The notes under the pieces were generated by a model that was given only the letters and a program-made list of their open reading frames with translations, had not been told where the DNA came from and did no database searches. Positions 36,304-45,247 of a DNA stretch of 64,000 nucleotides are shown piece after piece. The position numbers and the translations under genes were made by a program. The stretch lies in the NCBI GenBank assembly GCA_046349875.1, contig JAXMBN010000018.1, positions 60,905-124,904 on the forward strand. The letters run 5' to 3'. Each line of letters begins with the position of its first letter. The first letter of the stretch is position 1. The stretch comes from JAXMBN01 sp046349875 (GTDB lineage Bacteria; Planctomycetota; Planctomycetia; Pirellulales; Pirellulaceae).

Positions 36304-36620
36304 GTGTTTCATCCTTGGGATACCAACTGGTCTTTCGAACGGTCGCTTGGATCGGGAGGCCAAGGCGTAACCCGTCTCGTCAAATCCTAGACAAATGAAG
36401 CAACTTTTGCTGTCCTCAAATATCTGAAGAACAACAAGAGCCGCGCAGCACGAGTGCGGATGCGACGCGAGGTCGCAAGCCTTCAGTCGCTCAACTCATT
36501 GGGCGGTGCCATTCCATCCGTTTGCGAACACGATACCACGTCATTTGAGGAAGACAATGTCGAGCTCTTTCTTGTCATGGAGTATGTTCAGGGTCCAACG
36601 CTTGCCGAATACAACGAACA
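36304..36620 (+). pseudogene. Remnant of a serine/threonine protein kinase (N-lobe only)
   Basis: Read from GTG 36304 the frame gives WSFERSLGSGGQGVTRLVKS, a glycine-rich loop, then an in-frame TAG at about 36388. It continues FAVLKYLKNN, with the ATP-binding Lys, RRREVASLQ-type helix C region, and LFLVMEYVQGPTLAEY (hinge). Homology stops there, before the catalytic loop HRD and DFG, and the sequence runs into an unrelated gene. So it is a kinase fragment with a nonsense codon and no C-lobe. Planctomycete genomes carry many PknB-type kinases. Confidence 0.7.
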
Positions 36621-36652
36621 GGATTCAATTTCTTGCGTCAATGGAGTTACGA

Positions 36653-36997
36653 ATGAACAAGGCGAATCGGAGGTTGAGAGAACGGTTTTTGCAATTCCGG
36701 CTTCGGGCATTGCTGTTCATTCCTGTTTTGATTGCGATCTATTTTGCAGTCGGTGCGTATACTCGTACTGCCGGTGTGCAGGATGTATCCGATCGATTAA
36801 CGCGCGAGAACGGCGGACACATTGTGAATGCAAGGTACTTTGCGCCGCTTCTCGTAGAGTTTCGGATCCTTGAAGTACGGTGTCCACCAGGAAAGCCTGA
36901 TGTGTTCATCGCCAAATCTGATTACTATCTGTGGATGTTTGGCTTCACCGCCAAACTACCCTATCACAGCGTGGTTGAGAGCGACCATGAGACATAG
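36653..36997 (+). CDS. Single-pass membrane protein, planctomycete FRLRALL type
   Basis: 114 residues from ATG 36653 (ATG 36641 adds four). The N-terminus RRLRERFLQFRLRALLFIPVLIAIYFAV is a style common to planctomycete membrane proteins (positively charged, then a helix). The remainder is an extracytoplasmic domain of ~80 residues without a recognised family. It overlaps out of frame with the tail of the kinase remnant frame. Confidence 0.5.
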   Translation: MNKANRRLRERFLQFRLRALLFIPVLIAIYFAVGAYTRTAGVQDVSDRLTRENGGHIVNARYFAPLLVEFRILEVRCPPGKPDVFIAKSDYYLWMFGFTAKLPYHSVVESDHET

Positions 36998-37395
36998 ACG
37001 GAAGATGGGATTAACCACGAAGCACGCAGAGATCACGAAGATTGCGGGAGCTGTGCTTTGAGATATCAACACCAGTTACGAAGATTTACATTCTTAACCA
37101 CGACAAGCACGATCGAAGGCGAGTCAATTTTCCGTCATTGGGTGATTGGTTTAGTTGAAGAGGTTCCAGGTAATTGCCCGGTGAGGCAATGAAGCAGCAC
37201 ATGGTGTTGCCCCAGAAAATGATTGACAGTGCCGAGCCCGAGAGCGAGAATTTTCATAGTTTGTTCCATGGGTTTGGGGCTGAAATTTTGTGACTTTGTG
37301 CGTTGCAATTGCAGACAAGATCACCGGTAAGAGTCGCCAGATTTTATTCGAAGGCCTCCCACCCCAAACCCTCAACCTCGTCACGGAGCGATCCA
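36998..37395. other. Non-coding stretch with short degenerate repeats
   Basis: Two copies of a TTAACCACGA(A)-GCACG sequence at 37011-37040 and 37093-37118. Otherwise no gene seen. Confidence 0.5.
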
Positions 37396-37893
37396 ATGTC
37401 CCTCATCGTCACCGGCTGGCGGGCCCAAACCGCCAAACTGATCGGATGCGCGATTATGCTTGCCGCGAACCTATCGTTCGCGAAGGACGACGACGGCCGC
37501 GTTAAAGCGCTGTTCCAGAAGTTGGAAGGGAAGTGGAGAGTCGTGAGCGCCGAGATCTCGGGCCAGAAGATCGAATCCGATGAGGAATGGCGTTTCAAGT
37601 CTGGAGGTTACAAGTGGATTGATTCCAAGCGTGAAATGCGAGGCTATGCTTCGATCAATTACACTTGGAACCCTCACCAGATATGCTTCCACCATCAGCA
37701 CTCGTCCGCAACCGGACCGATCGAGACCGACACACGCAATTGGGACTCGGGCATCTACAAGCTTACCGAGGACGGCGAAACGCTGACAGTTTGCCTCGGC
37801 CAACTCCCCTCACAAGAATTTACGACCACGAAAAAGGATAAACGCAAGCTCTACGTACTGAAGCGGATAAGAGACGATTCACCGCCCAAGTAA
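37396..37893 (+). CDS. TIGR03067-type secreted protein
   Basis: 165 residues from ATG 37396 with a signal peptide (AKLIGCAIMLAANLSFA). LEGKWRVVSAEISGQKI near residue 37 is the hallmark opening of the planctomycete TIGR03067 family (lipocalin-like ~110-residue domain), and the later GIYKLTEDGETLTVCL and LYVLKRI fit its beta strands. Molecular role unknown. Confidence 0.8.
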   Translation: MSLIVTGWRAQTAKLIGCAIMLAANLSFAKDDDGRVKALFQKLEGKWRVVSAEISGQKIESDEEWRFKSGGYKWIDSKREMRGYASINYTWNPHQICFHHQHSSATGPIETDTRNWDSGIYKLTEDGETLTVCLGQLPSQEFTTTKKDKRKLYVLKRIRDDSPPK

Positions 37894-37932
37894 TCATGTC
37901 TTGGTCGTTATCAGGCTGCAAAGGAAGTGAGC

Positions 37933-38367
37933 ATGCGATTAGGTAGACTTCTGATGATCACGTTCCTCGTAGCTGCCCAGGGATGTCTGCTTTCCTCGCG
38001 TTCCCCGAATCCGCAATGGTTGGCCGACTTTCAGAAAACAGACTCGATCCTAATTCACAGCCACGGCAAAAAACACCGGATTTCTGACGCAGAGACCATT
38101 AGTCGATTACGGAGCATCTACGAAAACGCAAAATGGAAAACGTACAGGACCACGTTGCCAGGAAATATCGGTGACAGAACAATTTGTCTGCAAGTTGGCG
38201 ACACCAGGCTAAGACACTTTAGCTACATTGGATTGCTGTGGGAAACTGGGTCTTACACTGAAATTCGAACAGCTGAATTGTCTGACCATGAGATGCAATG
38301 GTTCGAATCCTTGTTCGATCTTATCCCGAACGAAGGGGCGACCGAAACGTCCGACAAAGCCAAATAA
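37933..38367 (+). CDS. Lipoprotein, hypothetical
   Basis: 144 residues from ATG 37933 (a GTG two codons earlier is possible). Lipoprotein signal RLLMITFLVAAQGC with lipobox VAAQGC. Mature part looks like a small alpha/beta domain (SILIHSHGKKHRISD, ICLQVGDTRLRHFSYIG). No family recognised. 33 bp separate it from the TIGR03067 gene, suggesting co-transcription. Confidence 0.6.
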   Translation: MRLGRLLMITFLVAAQGCLLSSRSPNPQWLADFQKTDSILIHSHGKKHRISDAETISRLRSIYENAKWKTYRTTLPGNIGDRTICLQVGDTRLRHFSYIGLLWETGSYTEIRTAELSDHEMQWFESLFDLIPNEGATETSDKAK

Positions 38368-38430
38368 CCAAAGCCCTTTACGGCGTTCGGACATGCATTG
38401 AGTCACCTTATCGCACTGGCCGTATTCGGT

Positions 38431-38694
38431 TTACTTGTGGGGTGGAAGTACTCTGTGTGGCCAACGTCTATCCTTCCACTGCGCGAATCGGTCCGAATGA
38501 ATTTTCAGCAGACCTTCGATCAATGCAGAATCCTCTGGGTTAAGAGGTCGCGTGGAAATCCCCTCTCGTTGCGAGACGTCAGTGTAACAAAGGAATGGCT
38601 GTCGCCTCTTTAGGCGCATTTCAGCCATTTTCAATAGAGTTTTATTGCCCTCCATTGCGATAAACCAAACATCGCCCGCATGCAGTAAATCCAC
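38431..38694 (-). CDS. Doubtful small hypothetical protein
   Basis: Up to 87 codons from GTG 38694, with ATG 38653 as an alternative start. Composition is protein-like (VWFIAMEGNKTLLKMAEMRL, PEDSALIEGLLKIHSDRF) but there is no domain. A competing frame on the other strand (38398-38613) is less convincing. Kept with low confidence because otherwise 38368-38725 is empty. Confidence 0.28.
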   Translation of the reverse strand: MDLLHAGDVWFIAMEGNKTLLKMAEMRLKRRQPFLCYTDVSQREGISTRPLNPEDSALIEGLLKIHSDRFAQWKDRRWPHRVLPPHK

Positions 38695-38725
38695 TCCTTT
38701 GTCCGAAAGGTTACGAAGGTGATTT

Positions 38726-39289
38726 ATGTTCTTGCGTGCTTCTCTTCCCCATCGCTATTGGCGTGATCAACCTCTTTGTGAAGTCGAGGTTGTCAGCTCA
38801 CGCTGTTCTTGGTGGCGGCCCGGCTATGTGCAACGGCGAATCCAAGCTGTTGTAAGTTCCACGACAGAGTTTTGGCAACCGTTTACGGATGAATGGTTTC
38901 GCATGCGACTGAATCCCATGATCGAGGATTCGAAAGAGTTCGTGGCGGTAGGTGAACTGCAGGTCGACTACGATCTCTACGGACTTTACTCGTGGGTATT
39001 CGTGGACGGCCTACGGGTAGATTTGATTCTCTCCGAACGATTCGATGGTGATATTGAAAATTACCCCAAAGCGGTTCTCGATCGAAATCGAATCATGGAG
39101 AGCCGTATGCAACGGTGGAAGCAAGGGAATATCTCGAGAAACTACCTTCGCAAACTGCGAGGTCTCGAGCCAATCGACTCGGGGTACATGAACGAGAAGA
39201 TTGAGAAGGGAGTCTTAGAAGAGATGAAGGTGATCTTTCTCAACGATCCCGTTACGGGACTCTCCTTGCGCACCAATCTTGTTTCCTAG
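38726..39289 (+). CDS. Hypothetical protein
   Basis: 187 residues from ATG 38726. Soluble, mixed alpha/beta, with EFVAVGELQVDYDLYGLYSWVFVDGLRVDLILSE in the centre and a helical C-terminus. No signal peptide and no family recognised. It is followed after nine bases by a small membrane protein, so the two are likely one unit. Confidence 0.6.
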   Translation: MFLRASLPHRYWRDQPLCEVEVVSSRCSWWRPGYVQRRIQAVVSSTTEFWQPFTDEWFRMRLNPMIEDSKEFVAVGELQVDYDLYGLYSWVFVDGLRVDLILSERFDGDIENYPKAVLDRNRIMESRMQRWKQGNISRNYLRKLRGLEPIDSGYMNEKIEKGVLEEMKVIFLNDPVTGLSLRTNLVS

Positions 39290-39298
39290 AGGCAAGTG

Positions 39299-39586
39299 AT
39301 GATCTGCCTTGTCTCTTCGGGCGCATGCTTAGTCCTCACCGGTGGGATTGCGTTCTGGTACATCCATCGGCTTTGGCACAGCAGGCGAGCTCCAGTTAGG
39401 TTCGCTATTCCACCAAGTCTCCCGGCCATGGGAACAACATTATTGGCCACAGTCAATCTAACCGTCGTTGGCTTGTCCGACTCGCGTTCGAACGTAGCTT
39501 ATCTAGCAATTTCAGCCCTACTATTCGTCTCGCAGATCTTGTTGCTACTTGGTGTCCTGATATACGAGTACGTCGAGACAGGTTAG
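39299..39586 (+). CDS. Small membrane protein
   Basis: 95 residues from ATG 39299 (GTG 39296 immediately before). Three hydrophobic segments (CLVSSGACLVLTGGIAFWYI, LPAMGTTLLATVNLTVVG, VAYLAISALLFVSQILLLLGVLI). It starts nine bases after the upstream gene's stop. No family recognised. Confidence 0.5.
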   Translation: MICLVSSGACLVLTGGIAFWYIHRLWHSRRAPVRFAIPPSLPAMGTTLLATVNLTVVGLSDSRSNVAYLAISALLFVSQILLLLGVLIYEYVETG

Positions 39587-39666
39587 TTGCGGCAATCGGT
39601 TTGGGCTAGCGCTGAATGGGGCGTTATTCTTTAGGTCATAGCAACCGAGAAGTAGGCCAAAGTGAA

Positions 39667-39906
39667 CTATCCCTCTTCGTAGAATTCGACGGTTGCGAAG
39701 GTTCGTTTGCACTTATCGCAGGTGACACTCTGAGGAGAAGTCAAAAAACTCCCCGCCTCTTCTGGCTCACCATCCTCTTCCTGCTGAAGTTCTTCGATTT
39801 CCTCCGCGCTGAGCTCAACCAGAATGGCTCTCTCGAACTTGTCGACGCCACATTCAGGGCATGTCCATACAAAAGCAGGTACCAATTCAACGCTTTTCGA
39901 TTGCAT
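39667..39906 (-). CDS. Zinc-ribbon protein, hypothetical
   Basis: 79 residues from ATG 39906. Two Cys pairs (WTCPECGVDKF near the N-terminus and VTCDKCKRTF near the C-terminus) can bind one zinc. An acidic linker between them (LSAEEIEELQQEEDGEPEE) is disordered in appearance. A larger frame on the other strand covers the same bases but lacks any such signature. From here to 40322 nothing else is recognised. Confidence 0.65.
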   Translation of the reverse strand: MQSKSVELVPAFVWTCPECGVDKFERAILVELSAEEIEELQQEEDGEPEEAGSFLTSPQSVTCDKCKRTFATVEFYEEG

Positions 39907-40322
39907 AGCCTGGTCCTTTTATCGCGAGTGATAAATATGTGTTGCAAGATTGACCGCTCAACGGCATTCTGTCGTGTTTCGTTGGGGACATGTTACTACG
40001 CGGCTGACGACGTTCAAGCTCAAAGCTTGAGATTGAAGCGTTTCACTTCTGAACTCTTGGCGGCTACTCGATGGAGTTCGCCAACGATGATAGGTGGCTT
40101 CGGATGCACCTAGATTTTGAAGTGGAGTGGAAAATTCCCCGCCAGCCCCAAACGTGCATCGGCCTAACGGAAATTCTAGAACTTCAGTTTCGGGGCGGCA
40201 CGGCGTTTCCATTTTCGGCTCCGTTAAGTCTTACACTAGCCCGCTCCCGAGGTTCCAATTTTCCTATCATGGAAAGACGGCTTTAGAGAACCTCCCGAAT
40301 GGGACCAGGAGTACGCTTCGGC

Positions 40323-40522
40323 ATGCGATCTAGAAATTGGCTTCTGTGCCTTCTTATTTTAGGGGTCGGACTGGTTCTCTTGATCGAGGCCTTCTTACAC
40401 CGATGGAAGCGAGATATCGACAGTCCGAAATTCAGCGTCTATTCGGTCGACCGCAACGGAATGGTGAATGGGAGATCATTGACTTGGACCCGGTCGAGGG
40501 GAACATCGCGATCGATCGGTAG
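40323..40522 (+). pseudogene. Broken small membrane protein gene
   Basis: ATG 40323 opens MRSRNWLLCLLILGVGLVLLIEAFLHR, a membrane anchor. Around 40403 the protein-like reading switches frame to MEARYRQSEIQRLFGRPQRNGEW then IIDLDPVEGNIAIDR and a stop at 40522. One indel would join the two. Function unknown. Confidence 0.4.
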
Positions 40523-40705
40523 AAATTGGAGTTCTGTTGCACTTTCGCCATTCGTATAAGCAAATCCCTGCGACCCCGAAGGGCATCGTTGGATCGTCGA
40601 GCAAATGGTGAAACGTTTTCCTGATAATCATTTGTCTCTCTTGTCCTTTCCCAGCAATGAATTGGACGTCTGTGACATTCGCACCAATGAAGAGCATGGC
40701 TGATT

Positions 40706-41239
40706 TCATTGCGTTCTGGAAATAGCGGAGAGTATAACAAGCGACCAGTACCCGATAGCGATACCGGTGAGTTGTTTTTCGGTAGGTAGATCGATATTGC
40801 GGACGACTTGCTTAAGCTTGTATCAGGGCCAATACCGATGGTTCTACAGGTGATCTCCAGAACTTTCCCGTCAGGGCATTCAACGTCGAGGGAAGTGATC
40901 ATATGAACCAGCCACCCTGGGTTTTCTCGGTGGGTATAGGACAAGATGGGTTGACCTGTTCTTTCATCAATCGTTCGTACACAGTCAAGACCATAGTTCG
41001 CAAGGATTCGCCCTGACCTCATCGATAGACGTACCAATAGGAATGATGGCGAGGAGATGCTCGCGAACCTCTGAGTCCCTGCCAGCGAGAATGGTTGGTT
41101 TCGGTTGCTTCCTGGACGGGCGTGATGGCGAGGCGAGATTACAACCCGCAAGCGTCGTTACGAGCACCACGGAAATCAACCAACGCCACGCTACCATCGG
41201 ATTAGCCTTTGCTTGTTGGCACGTTCTCGGAACGTTCAT
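40706..41239 (-). pseudogene. Frameshifted lipoprotein gene
   Basis: From ATG 41239 (or 41197) a lipoprotein signal WRWLISVVLVTTLAGC is followed by HLLAIIPIGTSIDEVRA and an early stop. Deleting one base in the CCC at 41011-41013 continues the frame as RILANYGLDCVRTID, TGQPILSYTH, GWLVHMITSLDVECPDG. A second shift may occur near 40820, where another frame reads KQVVRNIDLPTEKQLTG then GIAIGYWSLVILSAI to a TGA at 40706. The gene is probably dead. Confidence 0.5.
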
Positions 41240-41585
41240 TCGACCTTCACTTTACGCGACTGGAAATTGCAAGTTACTAAACCACGCGTGACATTCTATC
41301 GTTAAAAGCGGCTTGCATTACTGCTTTGCTTTCTCAACGTCCACCCTTTCGGTAGAAGTCGCCGAGTACTTCTAGTTCGATCTTCATTCGCACTTTTTCG
41401 ACATCGGTGCTTCTATGTTTGTCTTCGTTCAATACCTTTAGTCTATCGTCAAAAAGATTTGCAGCCTGTCCATTCCATCAAGAAGATGTTAGCCCCGCAG
41501 GAATTGATCAGGGCTTAAATGCGAGTAAAGCTTGTACATTGCACGATAGAGATCAGGATTGGAGCCGATCCATTGAAGTGGCGAT

Positions 41586-41852
41586 TTAGGATCGATAGCC
41601 CTCGCTTTTCTCGACAAATCCGTTTTCAGATTCTCGAAAGAGAGCGGTATCCTTAGAGACAAGTCCGTACTGCTCATCGGATAGGTCCAAGAATACCGCG
41701 ACAATGGGCATATCAGTGTCTTCCCCCATTGTTTCACTAGTGAAGGCAGATTGATCAGGATCCAAGATATCACGGAGCTTTCTGCATAGATCACGCTCTG
41801 TCTTAAATTCGAGTTCTGTTTTCTGGCACTCACTCGGCATATTTATTTTCAT
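41586..41852 (-). CDS. Hypothetical acidic protein
   Basis: 88 residues from ATG 41852 (MPSEC at 41840 is an alternative). Acidic, soluble (ERDLCRKLRDILDPDQSAF, MPIVAVFLDLSDEQYGLVS). No family recognised; size and setting resemble small immunity-type proteins but no evidence ties it to a toxin. The gap 41240-41585 before it shows nothing. Confidence 0.45.
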   Translation of the reverse strand: MKINMPSECQKTELEFKTERDLCRKLRDILDPDQSAFTSETMGEDTDMPIVAVFLDLSDEQYGLVSKDTALFRESENGFVEKSEGYRS

Positions 41853-43083
41853 TCGTTAACGGAAGTTCTGCGACAATTCTTTCGAACGTATTCGTTTCGA
41901 ATAGGCATCAATTTATTGCTCTGCCGTCGTCTTCTGGCAGTTTGGATGATTGGTCCTCAATTCTCTGTGATTTTTTCTACTTTGTATAATCATTTGAACA
42001 GATTCATCGGATAGCAGGAGCCTTGATCGTTTGAGCTTTGCATGGCTTGATCGGCATCCAGTGATGATGCAGCATTTATTCTTGTCAGGTCTTGTTCTAC
42101 TCTTGTTCAGCTGATTTCTCTTCAGGTCTCTTCTCAGTTCTGTTGCCAAATGGTCTCTTGGCCTTGAGAATACTAGGCTTGGGCGTCTTTGTCCAGCAAA
42201 ATCACTTTACAGCACAGACAGTGCCGTAGGCCAGCGCCTCCGGCCGCTGGCAACATCATCGTTTGGCGATACCAAAAGGATACTCACGCTGATCTTTCAT
42301 GTGGGCTTCAACGCGCCGTCGTTTATCATCACCGATTAAAACGGATGAAGGAGATAGCTGCTGCAAAACCGCGGTAGGCTTCACTACATTCAGCTGATGA
42401 ATGGCTCCATTCAGGCGTACGAGCCTCGAATTAAAACACTTTTCAAAAGAAGAAAGATTTGAGGATCGAGATGTCGGATTCGCCGATATATGAAAGTTGC
42501 AGCCATCAGGAAAAGCACCTCAATCTTTAGCCTGGACGTTGCAGGGCCGGGAATCAGGACGTTCTGCGGCCTATTTTTTTCGAATTCTAATCGTGCTCGG
42601 CAGCCAATCTCCTCATCAAATTTCGAGCTGCGACGACTTCACCAGCTATTATCGCGGGTGATCGAAGGGGCGAAAACCATGTCCTCTTCGACCTGTATCC
42701 TCAACATTTGGTGAAAATACTAGCAACACCTATGAACGAAAAACGTCCAAATGCGCTCTAGCGTCACCTATAGCCGAGCATTTTCGAAGACGCACACTGC
42801 TACGTTTCTAAAGTTGAATTCCTTCGACAGGTTATTCTCTACAACTGATTGATCTATCAAGGTCCTCATGGCAAGAATGCAGACAAAACTAGCCATGAAA
42901 ATCAACAAGAGACACGATCTTGGCACGTCATATTGAAATTGGCATTGTTCTGGCATTCATTTCAGGCAACAATTGAAAACAATCCATTTCCCAATCAAAC
43001 TGCCATACAAACTGGATTTCCAGCAACCAAGCAACGAAGCAAACGGATTGCGCTCAACATTGATTGCGATTGGGACTAGGTAC
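41853..43083. other. 1.2-kb stretch without a supportable gene
   Basis: Only short frames on both strands with low-complexity or unlikely composition. A small CCAGCG/CGCTGG hairpin lies near 42223-42247. Base composition drifts to higher A+T than the neighbouring core genes. It may hold debris of former genes. Confidence 0.5.
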
Positions 43084-43994
43084 ATGCATGCTTCAACTTA
43101 TCGCGGCGACGTGGAAAAACTTTTTGAAGACAATTGCACACGGACCGCCGCTTCTTTGGCTTACTCAGCTACATTTTCAATGGCGCTATACTCGTTCTGA
43201 TTATCGGTATTGGTCAATATCTGGTCGACCCTGAAGATATCCGTGATGTTGTGCAGAATGCCATGGAGCAAATTGTTGGAAATGCTGGAGTGGAGCAATT
43301 GAACCTCATGGTCGATAGTGCAGTCAGCGCGATGATCAAAGCACATTGGCGACTGTAACAGGTATTCTTTTGATGCTTGTCGGAGCCACGGGTTTTTTTG
43401 CCGAACTTCAGTGCTCTCAATGAAGTTTGGAATGTCAAACCCGACCCCAAGAAGAATAGTGTTCGCTACTTTCTCACCAAACGCATCTTATCGCTTGGGA
43501 TGGTACTCACGCTGGGTTTGCTGACACTTGTATCCGTCGTGGCGAGTTCAGCGATTGCATCAACAGGTAATGCAATCGGTCATTGGATACCACGGTACAT
43601 GGAAGTTGCAATGCTCTCCAGCTTTAATCTTGCTCTTTCCTTTTGCTTGCTTACTGGGCTGTTCACAACGATGTACCGTGTACTTCCGGATGCCGAGATT
43701 GCATGGCGAGATGTATTTGTTGGGGCAGCGGTTACAGCGACTTTGTTCATCTTGGGCGAATCCATCATCACCCTCTATCTTTTCAGGCAAAATATCGCGT
43801 CACTCTATGGTGCTGCTGGGTCGTTAATCGTGCTTTTGACTTGGGTCTACTATTCGACTCTGACGCTCTTGTTCGGAGCTGAGCTTACCTATGCGTGGGC
43901 GTCCACTCGGGGTGCTCGAACGGTCCCGAGCCCCGGAGCGATGATCGCCGATAAAGAATCGGAACCATCGAGGGACTCGCCAAATCCGAACTGA
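43084..43994 (+). pseudogene. YihY/ribonuclease-BN-family membrane protein, disrupted by frameshifts
   Basis: Pieces of one YihY-family protein occur in successive frames: VEKLFEDNCTRTAASLAYSA, then ILVLIIGIGQYLVDPEDI (shift near 43190), then STLATVTGILLMLVGATGFF (shift near 43336), then LNEVWNVKPDPKKN (shift near 43413). The last part is intact to 43994 and holds SLYGAAGSLIVLLTWVYYST, the family's best-conserved segment. Three shifts in one gene are hard to blame on sequencing error. The intact protein would be a ~300-residue, six-helix inner-membrane protein. Confidence 0.75.
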
Positions 43995-44084
43995 ATATTA
44001 TCGCGGTTGATTTATACCGAATCATCTTCCTTTTCAAGTCGATCTTTGGCTTCTTGAACGCGTTTTCAAACTCCGTGTAGGCGT

Positions 44085-44417
44085 CTACCGTTTGAAATTC
44101 TTTCTTGAATCGATCAGATGAAACTCAAATTCTTTGGGATCGAACATATCTTTGAACATCTCGTCGTCCTGATCGAGCATCAACTGTACGAAGTCACTCG
44201 GACCACCACCAACCAAGGCCAAGCCACTGTTCTGATACGGCAAGCTGGCAGGGCTGTTGCCAACATCACGCGTATTTCCCGTGACGGAATAGGTATAGGG
44301 AAGTTTGGTGCTTCCTCGAACAGCCGCCGCCTGATCGGCGTTATTGGCAGACATCGTAAATCTCGTCTCGAGGGTCTCAAGAGCGAGTCGTCGTTTGGCG
44401 TAGATGGGGCGGGACAT
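44085..44417 (-). CDS. Short protein with LEPR-like N-terminus
   Basis: 110 residues from ATG 44417. RRLALETLETRFTMSANN near the N-terminus resembles the 'LExRxLLSA' anchor/processing motif that opens many large planctomycete surface proteins. The rest is unremarkable and lacks repeats. It could be a truncated surface protein or a small secreted one. Confidence 0.5.
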   Translation of the reverse strand: MSRPIYAKRRLALETLETRFTMSANNADQAAAVRGSTKLPYTYSVTGNTRDVGNSPASLPYQNSGLALVGGGPSDFVQLMLDQDDEMFKDMFDPKEFEFHLIDSRKNFKR

Positions 44418-44650
44418 AAGGGTGCTCGGGCGGGGGATGAATGGGGATACCGTAAGGTCGGGTTCTAGCCCATTCCGTGGTGGAAGTCAAGAATTCTCAC
44501 GCTGCGATCGAGACCATGGTTGACTTCCAGTCCCCTAGAAGGTTTTCTCAAACTGTAGTTGATACACCGTCCCAAAACGGTTTTTCGAGGTGCTCCCTTC
44601 CCCTTGTGAAGAAACCTTGGCTCGCGATATGCAGCCAACAGGAAGGGGAT

Positions 44651-45172
44651 TTAATCTTGTTCGCTGTTTGATGACTTCGGAGGTTCGCGATCCGAGTCCC
44701 AGGTTTGAAAACGCCATAGACCAATCCATCGCTCCACCCAACGTCCCAAGATCAACATTATGGCGGAAAGCACGAAGAGGGACGTGGCCAACATCCATTG
44801 GCCCATGCCACAGATCATCCCAAGAATAGCGCACGTCCAAATCGCTGCGGCCGTGGTCAAACCATGGACTTGATCGGAGCTCTTTGAATCCTGAGTCCGC
44901 ATGATCACCCCAGCGCCTAAGAAGCCAATCCCGCTGATGATCCCCTGCACCGTTCGCATGACTCCGTCCGCCGCTGCGCCCGAATAGAATTCAATGGTAT
45001 TGATGCTGGCCATGATAATGGCACAGGATCCCATGCTCACCATGGAAAGAACGCGTATCCCAGCCGGCTTGCGATGGAGTTCGCGATCGAGTCCTAAGAT
45101 GGCGCCGAAGAGCATCGCCAGCCCAATCCGCATCATCATCTCATGAAGTTGATCGATATCGGATGGGTGCAT
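44651..45172 (-). CDS. mgtC: MgtC/SapB family membrane protein
   Basis: 173 residues from ATG 45172. Typical MgtC opening MMRIGLAMLFGAILGLDRE, followed by RVLSMVSMGSCAIIMAS, GIISGIGFLGAGVIMR and GLTTAAAIWTCAILGM, with four to five helices. MgtC proteins modulate magnesium and membrane-potential stress and bind the F-type ATPase in enterobacteria; the role here is inferred from the family. 75 bp from the ileS stop on the same strand, so possibly downstream in the same transcript. Confidence 0.92.
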   Translation of the reverse strand: MHPSDIDQLHEMMMRIGLAMLFGAILGLDRELHRKPAGIRVLSMVSMGSCAIIMASINTIEFYSGAAADGVMRTVQGIISGIGFLGAGVIMRTQDSKSSDQVHGLTTAAAIWTCAILGMICGMGQWMLATSLFVLSAIMLILGRWVERWIGLWRFQTWDSDREPPKSSNSEQD

Positions 45173-45247
45173 GATGAACAGTGTTACCTTGGTTCAGCGC
45201 TAGGTTAAATCCGATTGCTTGAAATCGTGATCGCGCATTCGGATCGG

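Noticed and set aside
39616..40113. 165-codon + strand frame over the zinc-ribbon gene
   Set aside because: No motif, while the minus frame has paired Cys-x-x-Cys motifs.
41913..42714. Several 60-80-codon frames in the empty stretch
   Set aside because: No start-site support, odd composition and mutual overlap on both strands.
33263..44100. Intact integrative element with attL/attR at tRNA-Arg
   Set aside because: No integrase and no second copy of the tRNA 3' end was found by eye, so only a decayed island is suggested.
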